A DNA stretch of 56,000 nt, from contig NZ_VLLN01000025.1 in NCBI RefSeq assembly GCF_007830735.1, forward strand, positions 1 to 56,000, written 5' to 3'. The position numbers were made by a program, and so were the translations under genes. The notes under the pieces are model-generated. The model ran no database searches and was not told the origin of the DNA. It saw only the letters and a program-made list of their open reading frames with translations. Positions 8,604-16,293 of this stretch are shown here, piece by piece. Origin of the DNA: Geobacter argillaceus (GTDB lineage Bacteria > Desulfobacterota > Desulfuromonadia > Geobacterales > DSM-12255). Numbering within the stretch: position 1 is the first letter of the stretch; every line of letters begins with the position of its first letter.

Positions 8604-8607
8604 CGGC

Positions 8608-9600
8608 ATGCAATCGACGGCCGAAGTAACAGGTGTCACGGAATCCCGGGTTTCAGAAGGTCGGGCAACAACTCGTCGTTTCGCCCTGATCTGTATACTG
8701 CTTCTGCTCGCCGCCGTTTGGCTGGAACCGTATCTGGGGCCGCTCAATCGCTTGACGGCCAGACAGGTTGGCAGCCTGCTCCAGTTCCTTGACCTGTCCC
8801 CGCGAGTAGAGAACGATTTCATAACCATCGGCAGTTTTACGGTTCGGATAATCCCGGAGTGCACGCCGTTATACCCGGTCGTCCTCTTCGGCGCTTTCGT
8901 GCTTGCAACACCGGCTCCGTTGCTTAACAGAGTCGCCGGCGTTCTCTGTGGAGGAGCGCTGCTGGCCGCCGTCAATCTTGCACGCATCGCCGCAGTAACT
9001 GTCGTGGGGGCGAAATATCCCCGACTGTTCGAGCTGTTGCACCTCTATCTGGGACAACTCGTCATGCTGCTGCTGGTTGTTGCAACAGGTATCGCCTGGT
9101 TGCGCTGGGCAGAGGCTTCAGAGGCAGCGGGCCGTATTCGTTTCCTGCTCCGGGCTCTGTTATCGGGCAGTCTGTTTTTCCTCCCGTGGCTCATTCTCAA
9201 CCGCAGTTATTTGCGGGCAATTGATCGATTCGTAGCTGCCATGTTCAGATTGGCCGATTATGAGTTGATCATCAGCTATCAGCATGTTGCCTACTACCAG
9301 ACTTTTAACATCGTTCTCTTCGCGGCGCTTTTGATAGCCGAAAACCGCGTGCGCTGGCGGTTGAGAATGTTTTGGGGATGTTGGGGGGGAGTGGTTTTGT
9401 TCGGTGGGCATCTACTTTTCAGAATCTGCAATGTACTTCTCGTTGCCTTCGACTGGCAACCGGCCCTGCAACTATCCTTTCTGGTATCGATAGTTGGGCA
9501 ATATTTCCTACCGGTTCTGCTCTGGATGGCACTCAACCGGTACGAAGCTGTTCGGAATCCCGCGCCTGCTGCTTCGGCAGACAGCATTTCCTGCATTTGA
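8608..9600 (+). CDS. Exosortase/archaeosortase family membrane protease
   Basis: This 330-residue polytopic membrane protein carries the exosortase Cys-Arg-His triad in its N-terminal half: Cys85 in IPECTPLYPVVLF, Arg126 in NLARIAAV and His145 in ELLHLYLGQ. Exosortases cut the C-terminal PEP-CTERM-type anchor of secreted proteins, usually in bacteria that make exopolysaccharide. The likely substrate here is the PIP-CTERM protein at 13588. The C-terminal 170 residues form a second block of about five hydrophobic segments not needed for catalysis in minimal exosortases. I could not place it in a numbered Xrt subfamily. Its 3' end overlaps an antisense SEC-C motif. No ribosome binding site precedes the ATG. 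Confidence 0.82.
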   Translation: MQSTAEVTGVTESRVSEGRATTRRFALICILLLLAAVWLEPYLGPLNRLTARQVGSLLQFLDLSPRVENDFITIGSFTVRIIPECTPLYPVVLFGAFVLATPAPLLNRVAGVLCGGALLAAVNLARIAAVTVVGAKYPRLFELLHLYLGQLVMLLLVVATGIAWLRWAEASEAAGRIRFLLRALLSGSLFFLPWLILNRSYLRAIDRFVAAMFRLADYELIISYQHVAYYQTFNIVLFAALLIAENRVRWRLRMFWGCWGGVVLFGGHLLFRICNVLLVAFDWQPALQLSFLVSIVGQYFLPVLLWMALNRYEAVRNPAPAASADSISCI

Positions 9601-9640
9601 GGCCGCTTCCGCACGGACACCGGTCATTTCGGGATCGAAT
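9533..9640 (-). pseudogene. SEC-C zinc-binding motif fragment
   Basis: Directly after the TpsB stop, one minus-strand frame encodes RNDRCPCGSGLKCRKCC (9581-9631), a near-perfect SEC-C motif, then a charged tail to TGA at 9533-9535. This is too good a match to be chance. The frame has no ordinary start codon between the TpsB stop and the motif; an ATT at 9638-9640 is the only candidate. It is either a micro-protein with a rare start coupled to TpsB or the 3' remnant of a SEC-C gene. It overlaps the last 68 bases of the exosortase gene on the other strand. Confidence 0.5.
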
Positions 9641-9644
9641 CTTT

Positions 9645-11312
9645 TCAGAACTGGTACCGCACCTTGAAATGGCAGGAGGCATCGCCGGCGGCGATACGGG
9701 TCGTGTCCCGCAGGGCAAAGGCCAGGTCCACCTGATAATCGACGTCGCGGAAAAGAAGTCCCCGCACGCCGAGGCCGGTCCCCTGCAGGTCGACGACCGA
9801 CTGCTGGCCGGCAAGAGGCTCCCTGGTCCAGAGGGCGGCGGCGTCATAGAACAGATAGGGGGTGAGCGAGAACCGCTCCTTACCGACTGACTTCAGCAGA
9901 TCCGGACCTGCCAGCTCGAACAGGCCATGGGCCGCGTTGTCGCCGCTCGCCTCGCTCTCCTTGTAGCCGCGGACGGTGTCGATCCCGCCGGCAATATACT
10001 GCTCGTTGGAGATCAGCGGCTGGTCGGACAGCTGGCCGTCCACCTTGGCTGTCAGGGAAAACCCGATGGGGAGCTGCTGGGTCCGCTCCACTCCGGCGGT
10101 CGCGACGACGTAGTTCCCCCTGGCCTTGTAGCGCTTGTCCATGAATTTTGACGAGTCGGTCACGGCACCGCGAAAGGCGACCACGGCCCCGGCGTTGATC
10201 TGGGTGACGCCGCTAGCGTCCCTCAGAAAGCCGCTGTACGAGACCGAGAACGGCAGGTAGCTGACCGGGGTTTTCACCGGTTCGCTGCCGGCCAGCCCTA
10301 CGGTCTCCTCGAACTCCTTGTAATCGAAGCCGAGCACGGCCGTGTGGCCGTACTCCCCTGCCGCCGGAAGCGGGAAAATGGCCCGGCTGCCGATGATCAT
10401 CCCTTTGCCCAGGTTGCTGAACCCGGCGCCATATGCGGTTTTCGTGTTGGACCAGACCCCGTAGACCACCAGCTTGTCGTTGAACTCCCAGGGGGAGGGG
10501 AGGGTATAGGAACCGGAGGCGATCTCCACCTCCGACGGATTCTGGGGAGAAAACTGGTATTGGGCCGAGATGGAGTGCTCCCGCTGCCAGAGATTGTCGT
10601 AGCGGAGCGCCGCGTTCAGGCGCAGGGCCGTGGTGTCGTGATTCGACCGGTTGTTCAGCTCCAGGCTGCCGTGCAGGGGAAGCTTATCCTCCACCTTGAG
10701 GGTGAAATCCACCGATTCGGCGGTCTTGCCCGGCTGCATGTCCGGGATCGCCTTGAAGTCCGGGTGGCGGTTGATCCGGCCCACTTCCTCCTGCACCCTG
10801 GGCAGGTACAGAACCTCCCCCGGCGCCAGTGACGGGAGGTCGCGTCTGATCTTCTCCGTGGAGAACCAGCGGTTGCCGGTGATGGTCAGGTTGCCGATCC
10901 GGTTCTCGATCACCTCCAGCCTAATCACCCGGCTTTCCACCTTCTGCTCCGGGATGTTCACCAGCACCGTCGGATAGCCCCGGTCGTGGAAGAACCGCTC
11001 CAGGGCTTCCCTGGCCCCTTCCACGTCGGCCGCAGTCTTTTTCCGGCCGGTGAACTCCTTCAGCCGCTGCTCCAGAACCGCCAGCGGGAAAAGGGTGGTC
11101 CCTTCGATAATGAATTTCTTGATGGTAAAGGTCGGTTCGCCGGCACGGGCGGGAGGAGCGGCCGCTGCTTTTTCAGCCGGCGTCGCCTCCGTCGGCGTTT
11201 CGTCTGCCGGCACGTCTTCCACGGCAAAGGTCGGCACGGCGATGGCCAGCAGCAGCCCCGCTGTGAGGGCTGCCACGGCTGGTACGGTCTTCACGGCTCT
11301 TGTCAGACGCAT
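9645..11312 (-). CDS. TpsB (ShlB/FhaC-type) outer-membrane two-partner secretion transporter
   Basis: This 555-residue protein has a signal peptide (MRLTRAVKTVPAVAALTAGL onward), an Ala/Pro/Thr/Glu-rich linker, two POTRA domains (first from about FTIKKFIIEGTTLFP) and a 16-stranded ShlB-type barrel. The conserved VRGYKESEASGDNA is the loop-6 motif of the Omp85 superfamily, and the protein ends in Phe as outer-membrane barrels do. It should thread a TpsA exoprotein across the outer membrane, most likely the giant protein at 17293. The ATG at 11312 was chosen because it begins the signal peptide and lies 1 base after the stop of the FKBP-thioredoxin gene, implying translational coupling. TpsB is 6 kb away from and oriented opposite to its partner, whereas most TPS genes are adjacent. 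Confidence 0.92.
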   Translation of the reverse strand: MRLTRAVKTVPAVAALTAGLLLAIAVPTFAVEDVPADETPTEATPAEKAAAAPPARAGEPTFTIKKFIIEGTTLFPLAVLEQRLKEFTGRKKTAADVEGAREALERFFHDRGYPTVLVNIPEQKVESRVIRLEVIENRIGNLTITGNRWFSTEKIRRDLPSLAPGEVLYLPRVQEEVGRINRHPDFKAIPDMQPGKTAESVDFTLKVEDKLPLHGSLELNNRSNHDTTALRLNAALRYDNLWQREHSISAQYQFSPQNPSEVEIASGSYTLPSPWEFNDKLVVYGVWSNTKTAYGAGFSNLGKGMIIGSRAIFPLPAAGEYGHTAVLGFDYKEFEETVGLAGSEPVKTPVSYLPFSVSYSGFLRDASGVTQINAGAVVAFRGAVTDSSKFMDKRYKARGNYVVATAGVERTQQLPIGFSLTAKVDGQLSDQPLISNEQYIAGGIDTVRGYKESEASGDNAAHGLFELAGPDLLKSVGKERFSLTPYLFYDAAALWTREPLAGQQSVVDLQGTGLGVRGLLFRDVDYQVDLAFALRDTTRIAAGDASCHFKVRYQF

Positions 11313-11313
11313 A

Positions 11314-12621
11314 TCAGAGCACACCCTGCAGTGCTGCCCTGAGTGCCGCAGGCTCCTGGAACCCATCGAGCTTCCGGGCAATCGAGCCGTCGGCCCGGAA
11401 CAGGACGATCATCGGAAAGCCATCCTGCCCGTACCGCTGTTTGTATTCTGCCTGTTTGTCCGAATTGACCTTCACCCAGGCGAACCGGTCGCGCAGCGAG
11501 GTGATGCGCGGGTCGGGCATGGTTTCGCCGAGCAGCTTCTTGCAGAATGAGCACCAGTCGGCATAGAGGACCAGCACGGCCGGTTTGCCGGCGGATTTTG
11601 CCTGCGCCAATGCTTCGTCGTGCTTGTCCTGCCACGGATAGTCGCCGGCCGGCAGCGTCGCAGCCCTGGTGAGGCCGGTCAACTCCAGGTCGATGACAAT
11701 TTTCTTGCCGGCCAGCGGGTTGTTCATGTCGACGGTGAAGCTGCTGTCATCGCTGGCCGTGATGATGCCGACCCCGTTCCGGAGCGGAAGGGCCGCGCCG
11801 ATCCGCGGCGCAAGGGCAAGGGTGATCCGGTCGCCGGCAACCGAGACCGTGGTCGTGCCGTACGGCTCGGGATAGCTCTTGCCGTTTTCGGCCAGTAACT
11901 CCAGGGTGACCTCTTTTTCGCCCACCGCCGTAACGCGGGCCGGGAAATACGGGGTCACCGGCACCTCCCGGCCAACGGCCGGAAAACCGCCAAACTGCTT
12001 GACATACTCTTCAGCGCCCAGGCTCACTGTTTTGGAGAGCGTGCGGCTGAGCGGCAGTTTGGTCACCTTTTTCGGGTCCGGCTGGCCGAAGGCCTGCTCC
12101 GGGGAAAGCACCAGATGTTTCTTTTCGCCGACCCGCATGCCGGTCACCGCCTCGCCGATTCCGGGCAGGAATGCCGCCTTGCCGGCTGTCACCGCTTCAG
12201 ACGAAAAGCGGGGGGGATCGTTGTACCAGGAGATCTTCCGCGTCGCCGGGTCCCTGGCAACCTTCTCCCTTGTTGTGAAGAAGAGAGCGCCATCCTCCAG
12301 CGAGGCGGAATACTCGACATCGACGAGATCGCCGGCCGCCACGCTGCCTGCCGCCTCCGTTGCCGGCGCTTTTTCCCGGGCCGCGGCGAGCAGCGCATCT
12401 GCGTCGATGTCAGCGGACTTGCCGCTGGCAGTGGCAGTGTCAAGGGCCTTTTGCAGCATCTCCAGCGCCGCCTTCTGTTCGGTGGGGGAAAGAGTCTGTT
12501 GGTCGGAAGGGGGGGTCGCTGTTGTCGGCAGCTCCGCGGCCACTGCCGCGGCATACCCGCCGACCACCACAAGGGAAGTCGTCATGAATGTTATAACTAT
12601 TCTGCTGCTGAACGGTGCCAT
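11314..12621 (-). CDS. Periplasmic FKBP-type prolyl isomerase fused to a thioredoxin-like domain
   Basis: This 435-residue protein has a signal peptide (through AAAVAA), a helical segment at about 40-90 and an SlyD-like FKBP domain (from about GDLVDVEYSASLEDG, with FLPGIGEAVTGMRVGEKK and AFGQPDPKKV). The C-terminal thioredoxin-like domain has a CSFC redox site in YADWCSFCKK and the cis-proline loop GFPMIVLF. It should act in the periplasm on proline isomerisation and disulfides. It is cotranscribed with tpsB one base downstream, which suggests it chaperones the TPS exoprotein or the barrel. AAGGAG precedes the ATG. Shared promoter element h lies 40 bases upstream. Confidence 0.88.
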   Translation of the reverse strand: MAPFSSRIVITFMTTSLVVVGGYAAAVAAELPTTATPPSDQQTLSPTEQKAALEMLQKALDTATASGKSADIDADALLAAAREKAPATEAAGSVAAGDLVDVEYSASLEDGALFFTTREKVARDPATRKISWYNDPPRFSSEAVTAGKAAFLPGIGEAVTGMRVGEKKHLVLSPEQAFGQPDPKKVTKLPLSRTLSKTVSLGAEEYVKQFGGFPAVGREVPVTPYFPARVTAVGEKEVTLELLAENGKSYPEPYGTTTVSVAGDRITLALAPRIGAALPLRNGVGIITASDDSSFTVDMNNPLAGKKIVIDLELTGLTRAATLPAGDYPWQDKHDEALAQAKSAGKPAVLVLYADWCSFCKKLLGETMPDPRITSLRDRFAWVKVNSDKQAEYKQRYGQDGFPMIVLFRADGSIARKLDGFQEPAALRAALQGVL

Positions 12622-12660
12622 TGGTCCCGCTCCTTTCTCATGTAAGCATATGAGTTGCGC

Positions 12661-12683
12661 ACGGTAGCACAGTATTGTTACAG
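12661..12683 (-). promoter_or_regulatory. Shared composite promoter element, copy h (FKBP-Trx/tpsB operon)
   Basis: On the minus strand CTGTAACA, ATACTG, TGCTACCGT are followed by GC. The element lies 40 bases before the ATG of the FKBP-thioredoxin gene. The upstream box is weak here (GAAACAGT at the expected 26-bp distance). Confidence 0.7.
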
Positions 12684-12880
12684 ACTGACGACAATCAGTT
12701 TACTGTTTCATGAAATCTGCCGGGGTGATGACAGCAGTGAATAGTTCAGCATCCCAATGCTCAATTTTGTTTTTCAACTTTTGCCAACCTGCGACACGGT
12801 TGCCACAATCACCTGCTATGCTCACCTCGAACTTGAAGCGTTAATGTTTTTACCTGAAAAAATACCAATCAAATGTTTGC

Positions 12881-12929
12881 GTAAAAGTTCGAAACCTGTC
12901 GTTTGACTGTAACAAACGTCTGCTAGAGT
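12881..12929 (+). promoter_or_regulatory. Shared composite promoter element, copy a (DUF2292-like gene)
   Basis: CTGTAACA at 12907-12914, AACGTC, then TGCTAGAGT at 12921-12929, 37 bases before the ATG at 12967. It forms a divergent promoter pair with copy h; about 200 AT-richer bases between them hold no gene. Confidence 0.7.
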
Positions 12930-12966
12930 CGCTTCCGTTGAGACAGACGAGGAGCATCGGACCGGG

Positions 12967-13173
12967 ATGAATAACCGCAAGAACATATCATCAATGGGCT
13001 CGCGCCCCGTGCAGAGGGTGCGGGACGACAAGTATTCCCGTCTGGTGGAGGTCATTTCCGACCTGATCGACAAGGAGTTCACCGGCCACCTGAAGATCAA
13101 CTTCAGCCAGGGTGGCATCGGCCGGATCGAGAAGTTCGAGGAGATCCTGCGGGGCACGGTCCCGGGCGAGTAA
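12967..13173 (+). CDS. Small DUF2292-like protein
   Basis: This 68-residue soluble protein has a central helix (YSRLVEVISDLIDKEF) followed by a beta hairpin (TGHLKINFSQGGIGRIEKFEEIL), the arrangement of the DUF2292/YezD family of small proteins with unknown function. It has its own shared-type promoter (copy a) and a strong structured terminator downstream, so it is monocistronic. Placement between the TpsB operon and the PIP-CTERM gene, and a shared promoter motif, suggest it belongs to the same regulon. It could be a small regulator, but nothing in the sequence shows that. Confidence 0.75.
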   Translation: MNNRKNISSMGSRPVQRVRDDKYSRLVEVISDLIDKEFTGHLKINFSQGGIGRIEKFEEILRGTVPGE

Positions 13174-13177
13174 AGAA

Positions 13178-13193
13178 GCGGTTCGCGAACCGC
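13178..13193. promoter_or_regulatory. Perfect 16-bp palindrome after the DUF2292-like gene
   Basis: GCGGTTCGCGAACCGC lies 4 bases after the stop codon. It could be a small hairpin or a protein-binding dyad. No T-run follows, so it is not a terminator by itself. Confidence 0.4.
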
Positions 13194-13263
13194 CGGCAGT
13201 AAACCTTGACAACCGAATAGAGAAGGGTCCTTGACCGACCTGGTGAGCACACCCAGGCCCCGG

Positions 13264-13341
13264 AAAGCCCACTACGAAAACAGCTCCGCCGGCGCGCGTA
13301 CCGCGCCGTTACTGACTCGTTTCGCAGTGGGCTTTTTTTGT
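13264..13341 (+). terminator. Large structured terminator
   Basis: AAAGCCCACT (13264-13273) pairs with AGTGGGCTTT (13326-13335); one mismatch and five further pairs extend the stem. Inside it CGGCGCG (13290-13296) and CGCGCCG (13302-13308) make a second perfect hairpin. The outer stem runs into seven Ts. At about 75 bases it is bigger than a simple terminator. Confidence 0.7.
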
Positions 13342-13587
13342 GCCCGCAACCTCAAGAACCGGTTGTTTTATGAATTGACATGCAGTGGAGCAGTTTGCAG
13401 TACGACAATTGAATAGCAGACGCGCAGGACACGGAAATGAAGGCCGACAGCCTTCACCCTGCTCCTCCCCGCCGGGTCGGGGTTCGGAGCGTAACAGGGA
13501 CACCGGCAGCACAACGGCAGCAGAAGCACGACGCAGCACCATCAAACCAAGCAGTACCAAACAAAGGAAGAAAAGGAGAAACACCAG

Positions 13588-14346
13588 ATGAAAAAGAAGA
13601 TGATCGCCCTCCTCGCCGGCGCCCTGATGACCCTGGCCGCCAGCAACGCCATGGCCGCCTTCGGCAACGCCGAACTGGTCCGCGTGGTCTACAACCACCT
13701 CGGCACCGTGGAAGTTGCCACCGACCTCGGCAACATAGATGCCATCATCGCCGGCGGGGCCGTAGCTGCCGACACCTTCAAGCTCAGCAGCATCACCGGC
13801 GCCACCAGCACAGCCGACCTCTACGTCTCTTATTTCGCCTCCAACTACACCGGTTCAGCTACAACCAACAAGGCGTATATGAACGCAGACGCTGCCCCGG
13901 CTATGGGTTCATACACCAACTTCAATACCGGCGTCTCCAATGCCGTCAACAACTACTACAACTACCTGAGCACCACGAACGCCGGAGCTACAACCGTTAC
14001 CGGTCAGACGAGTTACGCCAACTCGTTTACTACTCAGCTCGCTAAAGGCGGCGTCGCCTACGGCTCGATGAACTCATCCCTTTATAATAGTACTGGCGGT
14101 GAGCAGAACCTGGCCACCCTCCTGTCCACTGGCGGCAAGTCCACCATTTACTCCTTCACTAACTTCGGCAGGAATCCTGTAACTGGCACTTCCGCCCTGG
14201 CGCTGACCACCAACTTCGACACCGTTACCGGCATCGGCAGTACCTCAATCGCCCCGGCCGCGACCCCCACCCCGATCCCGGCTGCCGCCTACCTGCTCGG
14301 CTCCGGCCTCCTCGGTCTGGTGGGTATCCGCCGCAAGCAGAAGTAA
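13588..14346 (+). CDS. PEP-CTERM-type (PIP variant) exosortase-sorted secreted protein
   Basis: This 252-residue protein has a signal peptide (MKKKMIALLAGALMTLAASN, then AMAA), a Ser/Thr/Asn/Gly-rich body without cysteine, and a tripartite sorting tail. In the tail, the PTPIPAAA motif stands in place of the canonical PEP, followed by a transmembrane helix (YLLGSGLLGLVGI) and the basic end RRKQK. Such proteins are exported and cleaved by an exosortase; the candidate enzyme is 4 kb upstream. The low-complexity body fits a surface or matrix protein. AAGGAG lies 8 bases before the ATG, and a 240-base GC-rich leader precedes it. A GC-rich hairpin separates it from the next gene. Confidence 0.88.
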   Translation: MKKKMIALLAGALMTLAASNAMAAFGNAELVRVVYNHLGTVEVATDLGNIDAIIAGGAVAADTFKLSSITGATSTADLYVSYFASNYTGSATTNKAYMNADAAPAMGSYTNFNTGVSNAVNNYYNYLSTTNAGATTVTGQTSYANSFTTQLAKGGVAYGSMNSSLYNSTGGEQNLATLLSTGGKSTIYSFTNFGRNPVTGTSALALTTNFDTVTGIGSTSIAPAATPTPIPAAAYLLGSGLLGLVGIRRKQK

Positions 14347-14371
14347 TAGGTAACGCCTTTATTTCAAACCA

Positions 14372-14392
14372 CTCCCCGGCCGGGCCGGGGAG
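14372..14392 (+). terminator. GC-rich hairpin between the PIP-CTERM and PstS-like genes
   Basis: CTCCCCGGC and GCCGGGGAG form a perfect 9-bp stem with a 3-base loop. No T-run follows, so it may be a partial terminator or an mRNA-stabilising element that lets some transcription reach the next gene. Confidence 0.5.
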
Positions 14393-14419
14393 ACCTAACC
14401 TACAAGGAGAATTGAACGC

Positions 14420-15736
14420 ATGAAAAAGCAGATCAAGACCACCGCCCTTGCAGGCGCTGCCGTGCTGGCCCTGTCCGGCGTTGCCGGTGCCGCCGTCATC
14501 GACCTCAACGTCTATGGCGCTTCGGCCCAGTACCTCTTCTGGAATTCCGCTGCCCCTACTTTCCTGACCTCCGTCCGCGGCTGCACCGCCACTTCGCAGG
14601 CCGCCACCGCTGACGGCAAGAACGGCATCACCAAGGGGACCGGCTGCGACGGTACCGCCAACAACACCATCAACATCCGCTACTCCGCCAAGGCCTCCTA
14701 TGACGGGATCCGCGCCGTCAGCAACGTCGACCCGGCCAACACCTGCGCCGGCCAGCCCGGCCAGCGACCGATGATCACCGACGTCGGCAACACCGCGCTG
14801 CTCTGCCAGGACGTTCACCTCGGCGCGTCCGATGTGGCCGGCGAAAGCTTCACCCAGCAGTCCCATGGCCTGCTGTGGGGGCCTATGGGTGGCGTTCAGA
14901 CCGACCGGGTTTTCACCGGGGTCCCCACCACCGGCCTGACCGCCTACCAGCCGGTCGTGGTGCCGTTCGGCTTCTTTGCCAACAAGAACATCCAGGTTAG
15001 CACCTGCGCCAGCGGCGTCCATGCCGGCAACCTCTGCACCACGAATACCTCGGCTGCTGACTGCGGCGCTGTTGGCCTCTGCAGCACCGGCACCATCAGC
15101 AACATCACCCGTGAGCAGGCGATCCAGATCTTCTCCGGCAATACCTATGCCTGGACCGACTTCGGCGCCTCCTACTCGGTCACCGGCGATGCCACCAACA
15201 CCGTGGTCGCCTGCTTCCGTCACGCCGGCTCCGGCACCCACTCCACTCTTGACAACGCCGTCATGAACACCAAATGGGGTGGCAGTCTCGCCATCAACGC
15301 GTCGACGGTTGCGCCGATCGTCTACTTCAACGACGGTGCGTCCGACGAGATGAAGTGCATCAACAACAACGCCAACCTCACCACCCCGGGCGCCATCGGC
15401 TATGCCGACGGCGACCAGGACCTGACCTCGTTCACGAACGTCGCGGCCCTGAAGTACAATGGCCTCCTGCCGCGCCGCAACATGATCCGCAACGGCGCCT
15501 ACGACTTCTTCTCCAACCAGTGGCTCTACGAGAACCCGGCCAAGACCCCGGCTACCGGCGCTGACACCACCAAGCACACCCTGATCACCCAGCTGAACAC
15601 CTTTGCCGGCAATCCGGCCAATATCCCGACCTCCAAGGCTCCCTACTGGGCCGCAAAGTCGGAGATGGTCTGGAACAAGGCCACTGACCAAACTTATCCT
15701 GTATACGCGTTCCCCACTGCTCCGCAGACTCCCTAA
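14420..15736 (+). CDS. Secreted PstS-like periplasmic binding-protein-fold protein
   Basis: This 438-residue protein has a signal peptide ending near GVAGA. The order of motifs follows the PstS-like (PBP-like_2) fold: an N-terminal IDLNVYGASAQ strand, TREQAIQIFSGNTYAWTDFG and the anion-loop-like RHAGSGTHSTLDNAVM. It contains several cysteine pairs expected to form disulfides, unlike classical PstS, and it is longer than PstS (about 320). No pst transporter genes are near, so phosphate uptake is doubtful; a surface or matrix role is equally possible. A degraded copy of its C-terminal part lies at 27183-27409. AAGGAG precedes the ATG and a strong terminator follows. Confidence 0.75.
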   Translation: MKKQIKTTALAGAAVLALSGVAGAAVIDLNVYGASAQYLFWNSAAPTFLTSVRGCTATSQAATADGKNGITKGTGCDGTANNTINIRYSAKASYDGIRAVSNVDPANTCAGQPGQRPMITDVGNTALLCQDVHLGASDVAGESFTQQSHGLLWGPMGGVQTDRVFTGVPTTGLTAYQPVVVPFGFFANKNIQVSTCASGVHAGNLCTTNTSAADCGAVGLCSTGTISNITREQAIQIFSGNTYAWTDFGASYSVTGDATNTVVACFRHAGSGTHSTLDNAVMNTKWGGSLAINASTVAPIVYFNDGASDEMKCINNNANLTTPGAIGYADGDQDLTSFTNVAALKYNGLLPRRNMIRNGAYDFFSNQWLYENPAKTPATGADTTKHTLITQLNTFAGNPANIPTSKAPYWAAKSEMVWNKATDQTYPVYAFPTAPQTP

Positions 15737-15761
15737 GGGAAACCTTTCCATCCGTGTTATC

Positions 15762-15788
15762 GGGGCCTCGTTCGAGGCCCCTTTTTTT
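15762..15788 (+). terminator. Rho-independent terminator
   Basis: GGGGCCTCG and CGAGGCCCC make a perfect 9-bp stem with a 2-base nominal loop, followed by seven Ts. It ends the PstS-like transcript. Confidence 0.9.
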
Positions 15789-15823
15789 GAGACACCCAAT
15801 CTATATCGTTGGAGGTTTGGACC

Positions 15824-16192
15824 ATGCGCGTGGCAGTGATAACCGTCCTCTTTCTGACCGCCCTGGCAGCGACGGCCTTGGCCGAAACAAAGGTGAGGGA
15901 GTACGACGACCGGGTGGTGGTGGAGGTGACCGGCAGTCCGGCAACGCCGGAAGAAACGGCTCGACAGAAGCTTCAGGAGCAACTGGGTGCCCTGGAATAC
16001 GAACGGCAGCGGCTGACCGCGGAGCAGGAGCGGCTGCAGCGGGGCGAAGACGGAACAGGGAACATGGATATGCGGGAGCGCCGGACCGCCATGATGGAAA
16101 AACATCGGCAGCTCCAGCAGGTGGAGGAGCAACTGCGCGATCTGGCCCAGCAATCGCCGGCAGAGGGTTCTTCGGCGGCCGCTGCCCGGTGA
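15824..16192 (+). CDS. Small periplasmic coiled-coil protein
   Basis: This 122-residue protein has a signal peptide (MRVAVITVLFLTALAATALA). The mature part begins with a short beta segment (REYDDRVVVEVTG) and is otherwise a long heptad-rich helix dense in Gln, Glu, Arg and Leu, expected to form a coiled coil. No family was recognised. The ATG at 15824 has GGAGG 8 bases upstream and begins the signal peptide; a TTG 15 bases earlier is less likely. The gene follows a terminator by 36 bases and precedes the promoter of the FKBP lipoprotein, so its own promoter is unclear. It may be an envelope spacer or chaperone-like helper, but this is inference from shape alone. Confidence 0.75.
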   Translation: MRVAVITVLFLTALAATALAETKVREYDDRVVVEVTGSPATPEETARQKLQEQLGALEYERQRLTAEQERLQRGEDGTGNMDMRERRTAMMEKHRQLQQVEEQLRDLAQQSPAEGSSAAAAR

Positions 16193-16216
16193 AACGGCTG
16201 CCGGCAGGATCGTTCG

Positions 16217-16265
16217 GTAATTGTTACCGGCCTGACCTCCGTTTGTAACAGCTCTTTGCTAAGGT
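16217..16265 (+). promoter_or_regulatory. Shared composite promoter element, copy i (FKBP lipoprotein)
   Basis: TTGTAACA at 16243-16250, GCTCTT, then TGCTAAGGT at 16257-16265, 28 bases before the ATG at 16294. The upstream region holds the dyad GGTAA-TTG-TTACC at the place of the usual upstream box. Confidence 0.65.
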
Positions 16266-16293
16266 TGCGTCATCCCGGAGTAAGGAGCTTTCC

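Noticed and set aside
12907-12929. Reading the shared motif as a sigma54 or ECF sigma core promoter
   Set aside because: GT to GC spacing is one base too long and lacks the GG for sigma54; the GTAAC to TANNGT distance is far shorter than the 16-17 bases needed for ECF -35/-10.
13174-13341. Cyclic dinucleotide (GEMM) riboswitch
   Set aside because: The conserved GEMM core and receptor segments are absent; the structure is explained by a nested terminator.
13375-13395. Sigma54 promoter before the PIP-CTERM gene (TGGAGC then TTGCAG)
   Set aside because: The GG to GC distance is 2 bases shorter than the strict sigma54 spacing, and the TTGACA nearby has no matching -10.
13437-14045. 202-codon plus-strand ORF overlapping the PIP-CTERM gene in another frame
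   Set aside because: It is Arg/Gln/His-rich low-complexity sequence produced by the shifted frame of the real gene, which has a signal peptide and sorting tail.
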